Shown: positions 24,984-35,284, numbered from the stretch's first letter. The stretch is DNA of 64,000 nucleotides from Neptuniibacter pectenicola (GCF_001597735.1 NZ_LUTS01000003.1:186001-250000), one strand, 5' to 3'. The notes: generated from the letters alone by a model not told the origin. Numbers and translations: made by a program.

Positions 24984-26705
24984 GTGGAATTACTTTCAGG
25001 CGCAGAAATGGTTGTTCGCGCACTTCGTGATGAAGGCGTTAAATTTATATACGGATATCCTGGCGGTGCATTACTGCACATTTACGATGCGATCTTTACA
25101 CAGGATGACGTCGAACACATTTTGGTCCGCCACGAGCAAGCTGCTACTCATATGGCAGATGCGTATGCACGTGCTACCGGTAAAGCCGGTGTTGCACTTG
25201 TTACTTCAGGTCCAGGCGCTACCAATGCCGTTACAGGTATTGCTACGGCTTACATGGACTCAATCCCAATGGTTGTTCTTACAGGTCAGGTTATGTCACA
25301 CCTGATCGGTGAAGATGCTTTCCAAGAAACCGATATGATCGGTGTCTCGCGTCCTATCGTGAAACACAGCTTCAGTGTTCAGCGTCCGGAAGATATTCCA
25401 GAGATTATAAAGAAAGCGTTCCATATCGCTGAGAGTGGCCGTCCAGGCCCCGTTGTTGTCGATATCCCTAAAGATATGACAACACCCACAGAGCGTTATG
25501 AGTATGAATACCCTAAGAGTGTCAAAATGCGCTCTTACAACCCTATCTCTAAAGGGCATTCCGGCCAGATTAAAAAGGCTGTGGATATGCTGTTGGCTGC
25601 CAAGCGTCCTGTTATCTATGCGGGCGGTGGTGTCATTATGGGTGATGCGAGTCAAGAGTTGATCGCACTTGCTAAAGAGTTAGGTTGCCCCGTTACAAAT
25701 ACGCTGATGGGCTTGGGTGGTTTCCCAGGTACTGACCCTCAGTTTATTGGTATGTTAGGTATGCATGGTAGCTATGAAGCAAATATGGCGATGCATCATA
25801 GTGATATGATTTTAGCGGTCGGTGCTCGCTTTGATGACCGAGTAACGAACGGTACCGATAAGTTTTGTCCAACGGCAAAAATTGTTCATATTGATATTGA
25901 TCCAGCATCGATCTCAAAAACGATTAAAGCCGATGTGCCAATCGTAGGGCCTGCGCAAGCGGTCTTAAAAGAGATGTTAGAGCAACTGCAAGCGGCGAAA
26001 AGCACGCCATCTGCTGAAAGCCTGAAAACATGGTGGGAGCAGATCGAAGAGTGGCGTGGTCGTCACGGCGGTCGTTATAACACCAATGATTCAGAACTCA
26101 TGAAGCCTCAACAGGTTATTGAGATGCTGAGTAAAGTTACAAACGGCGATGCTTATGTTTGTTCTGACGTAGGTCAGCATCAGATGTTTGCCGCTCAGTA
26201 TTATAAGTTCAACAAACCTAACCGTTGGATCAACTCAGGTGGTTTAGGCACGATGGGCTTTGGTTTGCCTGCTGCGATGGGCGTTAAGCTTAACTTTCCT
26301 GATGAGGAAGTGGTTTGCGTAACAGGTGAAGGTAGTATCCAGATGAACATTCAGGAGCTATCTACCATTAGCCAATATGGCATCCCTGTAAAAGTTATCT
26401 GCTTGAATAACCAATCCCTCGGTATGGTGCGCCAGTGGCAGGATATGAACTATGAGTCCCGCCATTCTCAGTCTTACATGAAGTCATTACCTGATTTCGT
26501 GAAGCTGGTGGAGTCGTACGGTCACGTAGGGATTAAAGTTGAGCGTTATGAAGATCTGGAAGGGGCGATGCGTGAAGCGTTTGCCATGAAGGATCGTATG
26601 GTATTCATGGATATCGCTGTAGATCCGTTTGAGCACGTTTACCCTATGCAGGTACCGCGTGGTTCTATGCGTGATATGTGGTTAAGCAAAACGGAGAGAA
26701 CATAA
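24984..26705 (+). CDS. ilvI: Acetolactate synthase large (catalytic) subunit
   Basis: 573-residue thiamine-diphosphate enzyme that condenses two pyruvates, or pyruvate and 2-oxobutyrate, in valine, leucine and isoleucine synthesis. The catalytic Glu segment [18 protein letters not shown], the FAD-site region, and the ThDP motif [12 protein letters not shown] with downstream Asn-Asn (CLNNQSLGM) are all present. The start is a GTG. The one at 24984 is preferred because GAGGG lies eight bases before it; the in-frame GTG at 24975 overlaps that site. It is followed by ilvH after a short gap. Confidence 0.95.
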   Translation: MELLSGAEMVVRALRDEGVKFIYGYPGGALLHIYDAIFTQDDVEHILVRHEQAATHMADAYARATGKAGVALVTSGPGATNAVTGIATAYMDSIPMVVLTGQVMSHLIGEDAFQETDMIGVSRPIVKHSFSVQRPEDIPEIIKKAFHIAESGRPGPVVVDIPKDMTTPTERYEYEYPKSVKMRSYNPISKGHSGQIKKAVDMLLAAKRPVIYAGGGVIMGDASQELIALAKELGCPVTNTLMGLGGFPGTDPQFIGMLGMHGSYEANMAMHHSDMILAVGARFDDRVTNGTDKFCPTAKIVHIDIDPASISKTIKADVPIVGPAQAVLKEMLEQLQAAKSTPSAESLKTWWEQIEEWRGRHGGRYNTNDSELMKPQQVIEMLSKVTNGDAYVCSDVGQHQMFAAQYYKFNKPNRWINSGGLGTMGFGLPAAMGVKLNFPDEEVVCVTGEGSIQMNIQELSTISQYGIPVKVICLNNQSLGMVRQWQDMNYESRHSQSYMKSLPDFVKLVESYGHVGIKVERYEDLEGAMREAFAMKDRMVFMDIAVDPFEHVYPMQVPRGSMRDMWLSKTERT

Positions 26706-26707
26706 TC

Positions 26708-27202
26708 ATGCGTCATATAATTTCTGTATTGATGGAAAACGAACCGGGCGCATTGTCCCGTGTAGTTGGATTGTTCTCTCAGCGCAACTTCAATATTGAG
26801 TCGTTAACCGTTGCACCGACCGAAGATGAGACGTTGTCTCGTTTGACGGTGACAACGATTGGCGATGACCGTGTGGTTGAGCAGATCACTAAGCAGCTAA
26901 ATAAGCTGATCGATATCGTAAAGGTTGTTGACCTGACTGAGGGTGACCACCTTGAGCGTGAGCTTATGATGATCAAGATGAAAGCGAATAATGGTACTGT
27001 GCGCGCTGAAATTAAGCGTACGGCAGATATCTTTCGTGGCACCATCATTGATGTAACACCCAATACCTTTACCGTACAGTTGGTAGGTGCAAGCAGCAAG
27101 CTAGATGCATTTATCGAAGCCTTGGGTACCGCTAATATTATGGAAGTGGTGCGTTCAGGTGTATCGGGTATTGCACGTGGTGAGAAAGTTCTGAGCGTAT
27201 AA
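26708..27202 (+). CDS. ilvH: Acetolactate synthase small (regulatory) subunit
   Basis: 164-residue regulatory subunit that activates IlvI and confers valine feedback inhibition. The N-terminal ACT domain has ISVLMENEPGALSRVVGLFSQR with the valine-site residues. The C-terminal domain has ELMMIKMKAN and the segment GVSGIARGEK. The ATG at 26708 is chosen: it is preceded by GGAGAG and lies two bases after the ilvI stop; a start at 26678 would only overlap ilvI. Confidence 0.95.
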   Translation: MRHIISVLMENEPGALSRVVGLFSQRNFNIESLTVAPTEDETLSRLTVTTIGDDRVVEQITKQLNKLIDIVKVVDLTEGDHLERELMMIKMKANNGTVRAEIKRTADIFRGTIIDVTPNTFTVQLVGASSKLDAFIEALGTANIMEVVRSGVSGIARGEKVLSV

Positions 27203-27224
27203 ATTCAGACAACGGTTAGAATCA

Positions 27225-27259
27225 AGCGGCATTCTGGTAACGGGATGCCGCTTTTTTTA
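27225..27259 (+). terminator. Intrinsic terminator of ilvIH
   Basis: AAGCGGCAT / ATGCCGCTT stem (about 27224-27232 and 27245-27253) followed by a T-run to 27258. Textbook form. Confidence 0.9.
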
Positions 27260-27343
27260 TGCCACAACCATATGTTTTGGTGGCGTTTTTAGCCTAGAGA
27301 TCTTTAGTTATTATTGGAGAGGTGGCTGGTAACTGACCGAATG

Positions 27344-27622
27344 TTAGGCAATAAGGAGTTGTTTAAGCTCGGATATTTTCTCGCGAGAGATATCTAAATC
27401 AACTTTAATTGCCGTGTCGGCAGCGCGTCTTCGGGTCGTGTGATGTTTATCACAAGCAGATTTGCGGCGTTCAGGGCCGGGGTAGTTCACACGCTGTTGC
27501 TGAACAAACCAATCCTCAGCATGGTTAAGTGTGGGGAAGTAGGGGCTAACTTTACCCGCATCCTTCTCATACCAGTAATAAACAAATTGGTAGTTACGAA
27601 AGTCTTTGATGAGTTTAGGCAT
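27344..27622 (-). CDS. Small hypothetical protein with PGPERR motif
   Basis: 92 residues from the ATG at 27622; an in-frame TTG at 27682 would add 20 residues and is less likely. It has a WYEKDAGKVSPYFPTLNHAEDWF segment resembling small proteins of marine gammaproteobacteria, then the PGPERRKS motif and a basic TTRRRAAD stretch, ending in a helix. It is similar in style to short 'GPERR...DRR' proteins seen widely in such genomes, whose function is unknown to me. It is the only gene between ilvH and the peroxidase. Confidence 0.6.
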   Translation of the reverse strand: MPKLIKDFRNYQFVYYWYEKDAGKVSPYFPTLNHAEDWFVQQQRVNYPGPERRKSACDKHHTTRRRAADTAIKVDLDISREKISELKQLLIA

Positions 27623-27692
27623 AATTTCTACAGCAGTGATACAAGGTATGTCTCTGTATTGTATCTGTAGAAAGCTGAACAAAAGCTGATAA

Positions 27693-27730
27693 TTTTACAG
27701 GTTTATAAAATCTCGTATAAACCTGTAAAA
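27693..27730. repeat. Perfect 14-bp inverted repeat
   Basis: TTTTACAGGTTTAT (27693-27706) and ATAAACCTGTAAAA (27717-27730) with a 10-base spacer. There is no T-run after either end, though A/T tracts lie at the stem base. It sits between the peroxidase stop and the start of the small unknown gene, so it is either an atypical terminator or an operator. Confidence 0.6.
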
Positions 27731-27763
27731 AAAGGCGGCAGCTATAGATTAAGGTATCGGGTT

Positions 27764-28930
27764 TTACTGTGTGTTAAGCAGATGCTCATAACGTTTATCT
27801 GTGAGTGTTTTCATAAAGGCCACGAGTGCATCGATGCGTTCATCTTTGAGGGCAGGTCCTGTTTCTAACTCGGTTAATGATAAGTTTTGAGGGACTTCGG
27901 GTGCGCCCCAAGCCCGCCCTGTTTCAGGGTTGACCTGACGTTTACTGCTGCGGCTATTGTATTTATCGTAAAATAGAACAACCGTACGTAAGTCTTTAAA
28001 AACGCCATTGTGCATATATGGGCCGGTTACCGCGACATTACGTAGAGTCGGTACTTTAAATTTCCCCGCTTGTTTAGCATCATCAACCTGTGGATTGTTG
28101 AGTAAACCTGTATCCGCTGTATCAACAGGCACACCATTTTTCTTGCGCCCCTCAATGTTGGTTGGAACGCCAATGTTGTGATACTGGTAGTTAGTGAAGG
28201 TCTCTTGCGGATGACGTTGGGACGTGTTGAGTTGGTGACATAAATTACAGTTGGTGAACTGTTGAGAGAAGAATAGCGTACGACCTAACTCCTCCTGCTC
28301 AGTCATCTGGTATTCGCCTTTTAAATAGCGGTCATATTTTGAATCAAAGGGCGCGAACAGCTCAGTGCGCTCGAAGTGGGCAATACTGTCCGCCATTGCG
28401 GCATAGCTTTTTTCGTTGTCAGAAAAGATTGCCTCGCCATAAAGTGACTGTAGTGCGGCCACATAAGTGGGGTTTTCTTGTAGGCGCTCGACCATCGCCG
28501 CTTTACTCGGCATACCCATTTCGATTGGATTTGTGGGTGGGCCACCGGCTTGCCCCGCTAAATTATGTTCACGTCCATCATGAAATTGACCACCAACATA
28601 CACCCCTTTTTCATTGACACCAAAATCAGGACTAAACATTGCGTAGGCGGCGGTGGGTGCATTTCGGTCACCGAGGGAGTGGCCGTCGTCGCCGAGAGAG
28701 TATGCGCCGTTGACACCATTATCGCGAGGGTCCACAAATGCATGACTTGGCGCATGACAGGTCGCGCAGGATTGGGTTCGGTTTGATGATAAGTTAGTGT
28801 CAAAGAACAGTTGTTGCCCTAACTGCTCTTTGCTTAGAGCCTGTTGGGTGTTATCGACATCATTATTATGGCCACAAGCGGTGAGCAGAAGTAAGGCGAT
28901 GGACGATAAGAGTGTATGGCGAATATACAT
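27764..28930 (-). CDS. Di-heme cytochrome c peroxidase/MauG-family lipoprotein
   Basis: 388-residue exported protein. The signal ends in LLLLTACGH, a lipobox with Cys 19, so it should be membrane-anchored in the periplasm. Two haem-binding CxxCH motifs are seen: CATCH at residues 55-59 and CNLCH about residue 230. The proteins of this family reduce H2O2 or oxidise protein cofactors. The segments PTLRNVAVTGPYMHNGVF and 'RDNGVNGAYSLGDDGHSLG' are typical. A Fur-box-like site lies 32 bases upstream of the start. The lipobox and iron link suggest a role in peroxide defence or iron-related redox; substrate unknown. Confidence 0.88.
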   Translation of the reverse strand: MYIRHTLLSSIALLLLTACGHNNDVDNTQQALSKEQLGQQLFFDTNLSSNRTQSCATCHAPSHAFVDPRDNGVNGAYSLGDDGHSLGDRNAPTAAYAMFSPDFGVNEKGVYVGGQFHDGREHNLAGQAGGPPTNPIEMGMPSKAAMVERLQENPTYVAALQSLYGEAIFSDNEKSYAAMADSIAHFERTELFAPFDSKYDRYLKGEYQMTEQEELGRTLFFSQQFTNCNLCHQLNTSQRHPQETFTNYQYHNIGVPTNIEGRKKNGVPVDTADTGLLNNPQVDDAKQAGKFKVPTLRNVAVTGPYMHNGVFKDLRTVVLFYDKYNSRSSKRQVNPETGRAWGAPEVPQNLSLTELETGPALKDERIDALVAFMKTLTDKRYEHLLNTQ

Positions 28931-28961
28931 AGTAAATAGATTCAGTAATATAAATGTAATT

Positions 28962-28980
28962 GATAATGGTTATCGATAAT
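28962..28980 (-). promoter_or_regulatory. Fur-box-like site upstream of the peroxidase gene
   Basis: The minus strand ATTATCGATAACCATTATC matches about 14 of 19 positions of the Fur consensus. It is 32-50 bases before the start of the peroxidase gene and about 130 bases before the diguanylate cyclase, so it may serve the first. Confidence 0.5.
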
Positions 28981-29113
28981 AACCTGTTCTACTCGATTTT
29001 TATATTGATGCTTATCAAATAGTAGCGAGGGAGTGGGCCTTATTCCCTGTTTTACTTGGTATCTTGGGGGATAAGGCACTAAAATGGTCTGTAAAACGGT
29101 TAGGTGAGAGTTA

Positions 29114-30550
29114 GTGAAGTTTAAACAGCGGATGCTTGTGGTTGTTAGTCTACTTATTATCGTAGGATTTACGTTAACCGCCAGTGTGAGTTTTTACCTT
29201 TCAAGGCAAGCGGCTTTAGATTCCCTTGTTGAGCATGAGATGCCGTTAACCAGCGATAATATTTATGCTGAAGTACAACGGGATTTAATCAAACCGAGAA
29301 CCGTTTCCTCATTTATGGGGAATGATACCTTTCTAGAAGATTGGATTTTAGGTGGTGAGCAGGATCCCACTTCGGTAACGCGCTATTTAAATGAGATTAA
29401 GCAGAAATATGGCGCATTTACTGCGTTTATGGTCTCCGATTTAACACGTAATTATTACCATGCCGAAGGTCTTCTTAAGCAGGTCTCCGAGAGCGACTCG
29501 CGGGATGATTGGTATTTTCATCTGCGCCAGATACCCGGTGATAGTGAGTTAAATCTTGACCCTGACTTAGCGAATGGCGATGAATTAACGATCTTTATTA
29601 ATTTTAAAATTCACACCTCAGACGGCACATTTCTTGGTGCGACAGGGCTTGGCCTAAATTTAGCGAGTATCACGCAGACGTTTTCAGATTATCGTGAACG
29701 TTATGGTAATAACGTTTACCTTGTTACGCCGACGGGTAATCTTTTATTGCATGATCGCTCTACCCCTTTCTCGGAAACTCTCTTTCAAAAAATCGGCATA
29801 CAATCAGTCGTTGATCAGGTTTTGTCTCAGCCAGAAGGGCGTTTCTCTTACGTGAAAGATGGAACCACTTATCTGCTTAATACGCGCCATATTGAGGAAT
29901 TAAACCTGATTCTCTGTGTTGAAGCAGAGGAGGGGCAGGTTGATGATGCTCTTTTCCCACCGCTGTTTATTACCTTATTTGTCTGTTTTATTGTAACGGG
30001 TGTTGTGCTGATCCTGCTTCTTAAAGCGATTAATCATTATCAGCAGGAGTTAGAAGGGGTTGCTTGGCAAGACCCACTCACGGGGTTGCTTAATCGCCGC
30101 GCCTTCACTGAACGTTATGAGCGTATCAAAAGCAGTCACCTTAGGAGCGGTAAGCCTCTTGCTTTGTTAATGATCGATGTTGATCACTTTAAAGCGGTGA
30201 ATGATCACGGGGGGCACGCCTTAGGGGATAAAGTCTTACAAACGATTGCACAGTTGCTTAACAGCAACCAGCGGCCTGCTGATTGTTTGGGGCGTTGGGG
30301 TGGTGAAGAGTTTATTCTTTTGTTGCCGGAAACGGACCTTGAGCAGGCGAGAGTGATCGCAGAACGTGTTCGCTTGAATCTTGAGACTGATGGGTTACTT
30401 GCTACGCTGTGCCCGCAGGGCGTGACACTCAGTATCGGTGTCGCTGTGGAGCAGGACGTATTTGATTTGGATGCCCATGTTTTAGCTGCCGATACGGCCT
30501 TGTATCAGGCAAAACAAGATGGCCGTAATTGCGTACGCACAGCGGAGTAA
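29114..30550 (+). CDS. Diguanylate cyclase with periplasmic sensor domain
   Basis: 478 residues. A first membrane helix (residues about 7-30) is followed by a large periplasmic Cache-like sensor domain. A second helix (about residues 286-308, FITLFVCFIVTGVVLILLL) leads to a C-terminal GGDEF domain. The active site is GGEEF in GRWGGEEFILLLPE. The inhibitory site RxxD is present as RPAD five residues upstream, so product feedback is expected. DPLTGLLNRRAF starts the domain and LMIDVDHFKAVNDHGG has the metal-binding Asp. It makes c-di-GMP in response to a periplasmic signal. It starts with GTG and its stop abuts the stop of ppiC. Confidence 0.9.
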   Translation: MKFKQRMLVVVSLLIIVGFTLTASVSFYLSRQAALDSLVEHEMPLTSDNIYAEVQRDLIKPRTVSSFMGNDTFLEDWILGGEQDPTSVTRYLNEIKQKYGAFTAFMVSDLTRNYYHAEGLLKQVSESDSRDDWYFHLRQIPGDSELNLDPDLANGDELTIFINFKIHTSDGTFLGATGLGLNLASITQTFSDYRERYGNNVYLVTPTGNLLLHDRSTPFSETLFQKIGIQSVVDQVLSQPEGRFSYVKDGTTYLLNTRHIEELNLILCVEAEEGQVDDALFPPLFITLFVCFIVTGVVLILLLKAINHYQQELEGVAWQDPLTGLLNRRAFTERYERIKSSHLRSGKPLALLMIDVDHFKAVNDHGGHALGDKVLQTIAQLLNSNQRPADCLGRWGGEEFILLLPETDLEQARVIAERVRLNLETDGLLATLCPQGVTLSIGVAVEQDVFDLDAHVLAADTALYQAKQDGRNCVRTAE

Positions 30551-30832
30551 TTATTTACGGTAGATCGTTTCGATTAAATGCCAACCAAACTGGGTTTTTA
30601 CCGGCCCATGTACAACATGAAGCGGTTTTTTGAAGACAACATCATCAAACGGCTTCACCATCTGACCGCGTCGGAATTCACCGAGGTCGCCAAATCGTTT
30701 GGCAGACGGGCAAAATGAGTGTTTTTTTGCCAGTTTGCCAAAGTCAGCACCACGCTTTAACTGTTTTTTGATGGCTTCTGCTTGATCCCGTGTTTTTACT
30801 AATATATGCCGTGCGCAGGCGCGATTAGCCAT
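30551..30832 (-). CDS. ppiC: Parvulin-type peptidyl-prolyl isomerase
   Basis: 93-residue single-domain parvulin. The conserved [33 protein letters not shown] and [11 protein letters not shown] segments match PpiC. There is no signal peptide, so it is cytoplasmic, assisting general protein folding. Its stop is directly next to the stop of the diguanylate cyclase on the other strand, with no gap. Confidence 0.92.
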   Translation of the reverse strand: MANRACARHILVKTRDQAEAIKKQLKRGADFGKLAKKHSFCPSAKRFGDLGEFRRGQMVKPFDDVVFKKPLHVVHGPVKTQFGWHLIETIYRK

Positions 30833-30916
30833 GATGCTACCCCTTAAAATCTATCCCTTTATTTTACTGTAAAAGGGTACGTATTGCAGAAACATTCTGT
30901 CGGCGGCCGCAGGGCT

Positions 30917-31750
30917 TTATAGTAATGGCAGTGTTGCGGTGAGGGTTTCGCTAATGGGGGCGTTAATTTTTAAGTTGAGTAGCGGGTCTGCACGGGTGAC
31001 GCCTAAGTTAAGTGCGGCAATCGGTTTATTCCATTCGGCTGCTTTTTTGCAAAACCTATAGCCGGAATAGACCATCAGTGAGCTACCTACGGTCAACAAA
31101 GCATCAGCGTTCTGTAAGGCATCTAACGCGCTAAATACGGTTTCTTTGGGGACATTGTCGCCAAAGTAGACGACATCTGGTTTTAATATGCCCCCGCAAG
31201 CCGAGCATTCCGGCACCTTAAAAAGGTTAAACTGTTCTGTTTCTAAATCGGCGTCGCCATCGGGCTTCGCCGCCACTTGGATCTGTTCAAAATGAGGGTT
31301 TGCTTGCGCACTGAGTTCATGGATATAGGTTCGATTGTAACGCTGTGCACATTGCATGCACTTTACTTTGTCGGAGCGCCCATGCAAATCGATAACTTGG
31401 TGACTGCCTGCTTTTTGGTGTAAACGGTCAACATTTTGTGTAATGAGCAAATGGATGTGACCTAATTGCTCCAGTTTGGATAGGGCTACGTGGGCAGGGC
31501 TTGGTTGGGCATCACGAATCGTTGGCCAGCCGAGTAAGCTCCGTGCCCAATAACGCTGGCGGGCATAATGACTGTTCATAAACTCATGGTGTTGTACGGG
31601 GGCGGCGTGCTGCCAGTTGCCCTGTTTATCCCTATAGGCAGGGATTCCCGAGTCTGTGCTCACGCCTGCACCCGTCAGGACGACTAGGCGAGGGTGTTCG
31701 CTAATAAAGGCAGCCAGTTGTTCTGCATGGGGCGTAATATTCATTAACAT
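30917..31750 (-). CDS. Sir2-family NAD-dependent protein deacylase (class II sirtuin)
   Basis: 277 residues. The NAD-binding TGAGVSTDSGIPAYRD, the QNVDRLHQKAG with the catalytic His context in IDLHGR, and a zinc site formed by CMQC and CSAC are seen. The GAGVSTDSGIP form matches class II (SIRT4-like) sirtuins, which include deacetylases and possibly ADP-ribosyl/lipoyl-acting enzymes. It is probably monocistronic; a strong terminator separates it from glcB. Confidence 0.88.
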   Translation of the reverse strand: MLMNITPHAEQLAAFISEHPRLVVLTGAGVSTDSGIPAYRDKQGNWQHAAPVQHHEFMNSHYARQRYWARSLLGWPTIRDAQPSPAHVALSKLEQLGHIHLLITQNVDRLHQKAGSHQVIDLHGRSDKVKCMQCAQRYNRTYIHELSAQANPHFEQIQVAAKPDGDADLETEQFNLFKVPECSACGGILKPDVVYFGDNVPKETVFSALDALQNADALLTVGSSLMVYSGYRFCKKAAEWNKPIAALNLGVTRADPLLNLKINAPISETLTATLPLL

Positions 31751-31787
31751 TTGACTCGTAAACGGTAACTGTAGTTTACCTTATACG

Positions 31788-31824
31788 AAAAAACCGCGCT
31801 CTCGGTTTAGAGGTGCGCGGTTTT
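31788..31824 (-). terminator. Intrinsic terminator of glcB
   Basis: AAAACCGCGC / GCGCGGTTTT stem (31790-31799 and 31815-31824), with a T-run on the minus strand. It lies just past the malate synthase stop. Confidence 0.88.
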
Positions 31825-31856
31825 ATATGTTATTCAGTCGCTATTAGTGAAACTAA

Positions 31857-34034
31857 TTATGCACCAAATTTTTCTTTTGCTTCGATACGACGACGATGAA
31901 GAACCGGCTCGGTATAACCGTTTGGCTGTTTGCACCCTTCGATAACGAGCTCACAGGCTGCTGCGAAGGCGATGCTGTCGTCAAAATTAGCGGCCATAGG
32001 ACGGTAAAGAGGATCGTTTTCGTTCTGGCGATCCACAACGGCAGCCATGCGTTTCATGGTTTCCATTACTTGCGCTTCAGAGCAGATGCCATGACGTAAC
32101 CAGTTAGCAATATGTTGGCTAGAGATACGCAGTGTCGCGCGATCTTCCATTAGGCCTACATCATTGATATCGGGCACTTTAGAACAACCTACACCTTGGT
32201 CGATCCAGCGAACAACGTAGCCTAAGATACCTTGTGCATTGTTATCGAGCTCCTGTTGAATCTCTTCTGCAGACCAGCTTGGGTTTGCTTCAACGGGAAT
32301 GGTGAGAATGTCATCTAGGTTGGCACGAGAACGTGATTTAAGCTCGTCTTGACGGGCAAAAACGTCAACCTGATGGTAATGGGTAGCATGAAGAACCGCT
32401 GCGGTAGGCGAGGGTACCCATGCGGTATTTGCACCCGACATAGGGTGACCGATCTTAGCTTTTAGCATATTCGCCATTTGATCAGGGATTGGCCACATGC
32501 CTTTACCGATCTGCGCTCGACCTTGTAGACCACAAAGTAGACCGTTATCAACGTTCCAGTCTTCGTAAGCACCAATCCATGACGCGGCTTTCATATCACC
32601 TTTACGGATCATTGGGCCCGCTTCCATCGATGTATGAATCTCATCGCCGGTACGGTCAAGGAAACCTGTGTTGATGAATACCACACGTTCTTTAGCTGCG
32701 CGGATACACTCTTTTAGGTTGACCGTCGTACGGCGCTCTTCATCCATGATGCCCATCTTCATCGTGAAGCGTGCAAGGCCAAGCATATCTTCGATACGAG
32801 CAAATAGTTCATTCGCAAAAGCGACTTCTTCAGGGCCGTGCATCTTAGGTTTAACGATGTAGGTAGAGCCGGTTGTCGTGTTACTGAACTTGCCGGTGCC
32901 TTTCATGTCATGGATGGAGATAAGTGTTGTAACGACACCATCCATGATCCCTTCAGGTACTTCATTGCCATCTTTGTCCAAGATCGCTTCGTTTGTCATT
33001 AGATGACCTACGTTACGAACGAACATCAGGCTACGACCTTTAAGGGCGATAGTTGAACCGTCTAGTGCAGTAAACTCACGGTCAGGGTTAATACGGCGTG
33101 TAAACGTTTTGCCGCCTTTGTTAACCTCTTCCGTCAGGTCACCTTTCATTAGGCCTAACCAGTTACGGTAGATCACAACTTTGTCATCGCCATCAACGGC
33201 AGCAACGGAGTCTTCACAATCCATAATGGCTGTTAACGCCGCTTCCATGATGATGTCTTTAATGCCCGCAGCGTCTTCTTTGCCGATTAGACTGTCACGG
33301 TCGATCTGCACTTCAAAATGCAGGCCGTTATTTTTAAATAAGATAGAGAGTGGCGCAGACGTTTCACCGGTATAGCCGATAAGCTTTTCAGCATCGGCCA
33401 ATGTTGCTGTGCTGCCGTCGCGCATGGTGACAACAAGTTTACCTTCGGCAATCGCATAGGCTGCAGAATCTTTGTGCGATCCCGCTGCCAGTGGTGCTGC
33501 TTGATCGAGGAATTCACGTGCTGCGGTAATAACTTTTGCACCACGTGCAGGGTTATAGTCTGCTGTTTTTGCAGCGCCGCCCTCTTCAGATACCGCATCG
33601 GTACCATAAAGTGCGTCGTACAGGCTGCCCCAGCGAGCATTTGCAGCATTCAATGCAAAGCGTGCATTCATGACAGGGACAACAAGTTGAGGGCCTGCCA
33701 TTGTTGCCATTTCTGGATCAACATTTTCTGTTGTCGCGGTGAAATCTTCACCTTCAGGCAATAGATAGCCGATCTCAGATAAGAAGCCTTTGTAGGCCTC
33801 TAGGTTGAAAGCTTGACCTTGACGTTCGCGGTGCCATGCATCGATCTGTTCTTGGATCGCATCACGTTTCGCAAGCAGGTCGCGATTTTTAGGTGCTAGG
33901 TCGTGAACAAGTGCATCAAAACCAGCCCAGAATTGTTCGCTAGTTACGCCAGTGCCTGGCAGTGCTTCATTGTTTACGAAATTATATAGAGACTCTGCAA
34001 CTTGAAGGCCGCCGCTCTGTACCCTTTGACTCAT
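31857..34034 (-). CDS. glcB: Malate synthase G
   Basis: 725-residue monomeric enzyme that condenses glyoxylate with acetyl-CoA to malate in the glyoxylate pathway. The length is that of isoform G. Diagnostic segments include [17 protein letters not shown], the glyoxylate-binding [15 protein letters not shown] and the catalytic Asp region near the C-terminus ([17 protein letters not shown]). No isocitrate lyase is nearby. It is monocistronic with its own terminator. Confidence 0.96.
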   Translation of the reverse strand: MSQRVQSGGLQVAESLYNFVNNEALPGTGVTSEQFWAGFDALVHDLAPKNRDLLAKRDAIQEQIDAWHRERQGQAFNLEAYKGFLSEIGYLLPEGEDFTATTENVDPEMATMAGPQLVVPVMNARFALNAANARWGSLYDALYGTDAVSEEGGAAKTADYNPARGAKVITAAREFLDQAAPLAAGSHKDSAAYAIAEGKLVVTMRDGSTATLADAEKLIGYTGETSAPLSILFKNNGLHFEVQIDRDSLIGKEDAAGIKDIIMEAALTAIMDCEDSVAAVDGDDKVVIYRNWLGLMKGDLTEEVNKGGKTFTRRINPDREFTALDGSTIALKGRSLMFVRNVGHLMTNEAILDKDGNEVPEGIMDGVVTTLISIHDMKGTGKFSNTTTGSTYIVKPKMHGPEEVAFANELFARIEDMLGLARFTMKMGIMDEERRTTVNLKECIRAAKERVVFINTGFLDRTGDEIHTSMEAGPMIRKGDMKAASWIGAYEDWNVDNGLLCGLQGRAQIGKGMWPIPDQMANMLKAKIGHPMSGANTAWVPSPTAAVLHATHYHQVDVFARQDELKSRSRANLDDILTIPVEANPSWSAEEIQQELDNNAQGILGYVVRWIDQGVGCSKVPDINDVGLMEDRATLRISSQHIANWLRHGICSEAQVMETMKRMAAVVDRQNENDPLYRPMAANFDDSIAFAAACELVIEGCKQPNGYTEPVLHRRRIEAKEKFGA

Positions 34035-34265
34035 AATTATTTGCCCCAGTTATATGTTCCGACAGTCCTGGTGCGAGGCAACCGGGAGCTGAGTGGAGTA
34101 GAAACTGCTTTTGATTGCAGTTGTCTTTGTGCAATGCAACAGTAGCGTAAAGAAGGAAAAAAGTCGCCTGACTAGACCCTAAAGTATGATAAGCAAGCCT
34201 TATGTTCGGTATAAGTTGAGCGAATGGCTATAGTTATACGTTAAGGTTAGGGGCGTGTTTTCGTT

Positions 34266-35270
34266 GTGGCGGTGTTATTTAAAGAGGAAGGGATGGATCT
34301 ATTTGATCGCGAGATACTAATTAAAAGCTTACCTGCCTATCACGATGCGACGCCCGGTCTGCTCAATAGTCAGGTTAAGGGGTATTTACAGATGTACCAA
34401 CTCTTACCTTTAGTGACGCGAGCGCATTATAAAATGGGGCGTGTGGTGTTGGATGGTATTGAGGTAACGCTTCAGTACTATGGGCAGAAAAAAAGAGAGA
34501 CTGCGCGTGGAACCGTTATCATCGTGCATGGCTACATGGATCATGTAGGTCTATATCGACATGTCATTGAAGCGTTGCACGACGATGGTTTTGATCTGCT
34601 CTGTTATGACCTCAGTGGTCATGGTCTTTCTGGCGGTGAGCCTTTATCGGTGGATAGCTTTAAACATTATGCTACCCAATTAGCCGAACTGATCACTACT
34701 GTGGAAGAGGATATTGCTTACCCGCTGCACTTAATGGGGCAGAGTACGGGGGCTGCGATCGTGATGGCCCATCAGTTGTTTTTTATGCATGAAAACCGCG
34801 CCCCTATGGGTGAGCGAATTCTATTAGCGCCATTAGTACGTTCGACTTCATGGCGTTCAGTCCAGCGCAAATTTCGTTGGTTTCAGCATATAGTAAAGCA
34901 AGTGCCACGGGGTCATAGCAATAACACCCATGACCTAGGGTTTCGGCAATTTATTAATGAGTACGATCCTTTGCAGCATAAAAAAATACCCGTGAACTGG
35001 GTAGGGGCAATGTTGATCTGGGGAGAGTGGATCGAGTCACATGCGCCGGTGGCGGGGACGATCCATATGATTCAAGGAACCAATGATGATACGGTCGATT
35101 GGCGTCACAATCTGGTGGTATTAGGACGTTTATACCCCGATTTGGCATTAACGTTGATCAAGGGCGCTAAACACCATTTAGTGAATGAAACACCCGCCTA
35201 TCGTCACCAAGTATTTACAACGGTGCGGCAGATTCTTACTCACTGGGAAAATAAAAACGGGCGCCTATAA
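34266..35270 (+). CDS. Alpha/beta hydrolase (monoacylglycerol-lipase-like)
   Basis: 334 residues. The fold is shown by the oxyanion region IIVHGYMDHVGLYRHV, a nucleophile elbow GQSTG, a late Asp (TNDDTVDW) and His in KGAKHHLVNE. It belongs to the Hydrolase_4/serine aminopeptidase S33 group, which includes monoacylglycerol lipases and lysophospholipases; the substrate cannot be named. There is no clear signal peptide, so it is likely cytoplasmic. Start: GTG at 34266 or ATG at 34293. It converges with serA. Confidence 0.82.
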   Translation: MAVLFKEEGMDLFDREILIKSLPAYHDATPGLLNSQVKGYLQMYQLLPLVTRAHYKMGRVVLDGIEVTLQYYGQKKRETARGTVIIVHGYMDHVGLYRHVIEALHDDGFDLLCYDLSGHGLSGGEPLSVDSFKHYATQLAELITTVEEDIAYPLHLMGQSTGAAIVMAHQLFFMHENRAPMGERILLAPLVRSTSWRSVQRKFRWFQHIVKQVPRGHSNNTHDLGFRQFINEYDPLQHKKIPVNWVGAMLIWGEWIESHAPVAGTIHMIQGTNDDTVDWRHNLVVLGRLYPDLALTLIKGAKHHLVNETPAYRHQVFTTVRQILTHWENKNGRL

Positions 35271-35284
35271 GGTCGCCCGTTTTA
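35253..35284. terminator. Bidirectional terminator between the hydrolase and serA
   Basis: AAAACGGGCG / CGCCCGTTTT (35254-35263 and 35274-35283). It overlaps the hydrolase stop codon at 35270, and the A and T tracts serve both strands. Confidence 0.85.
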
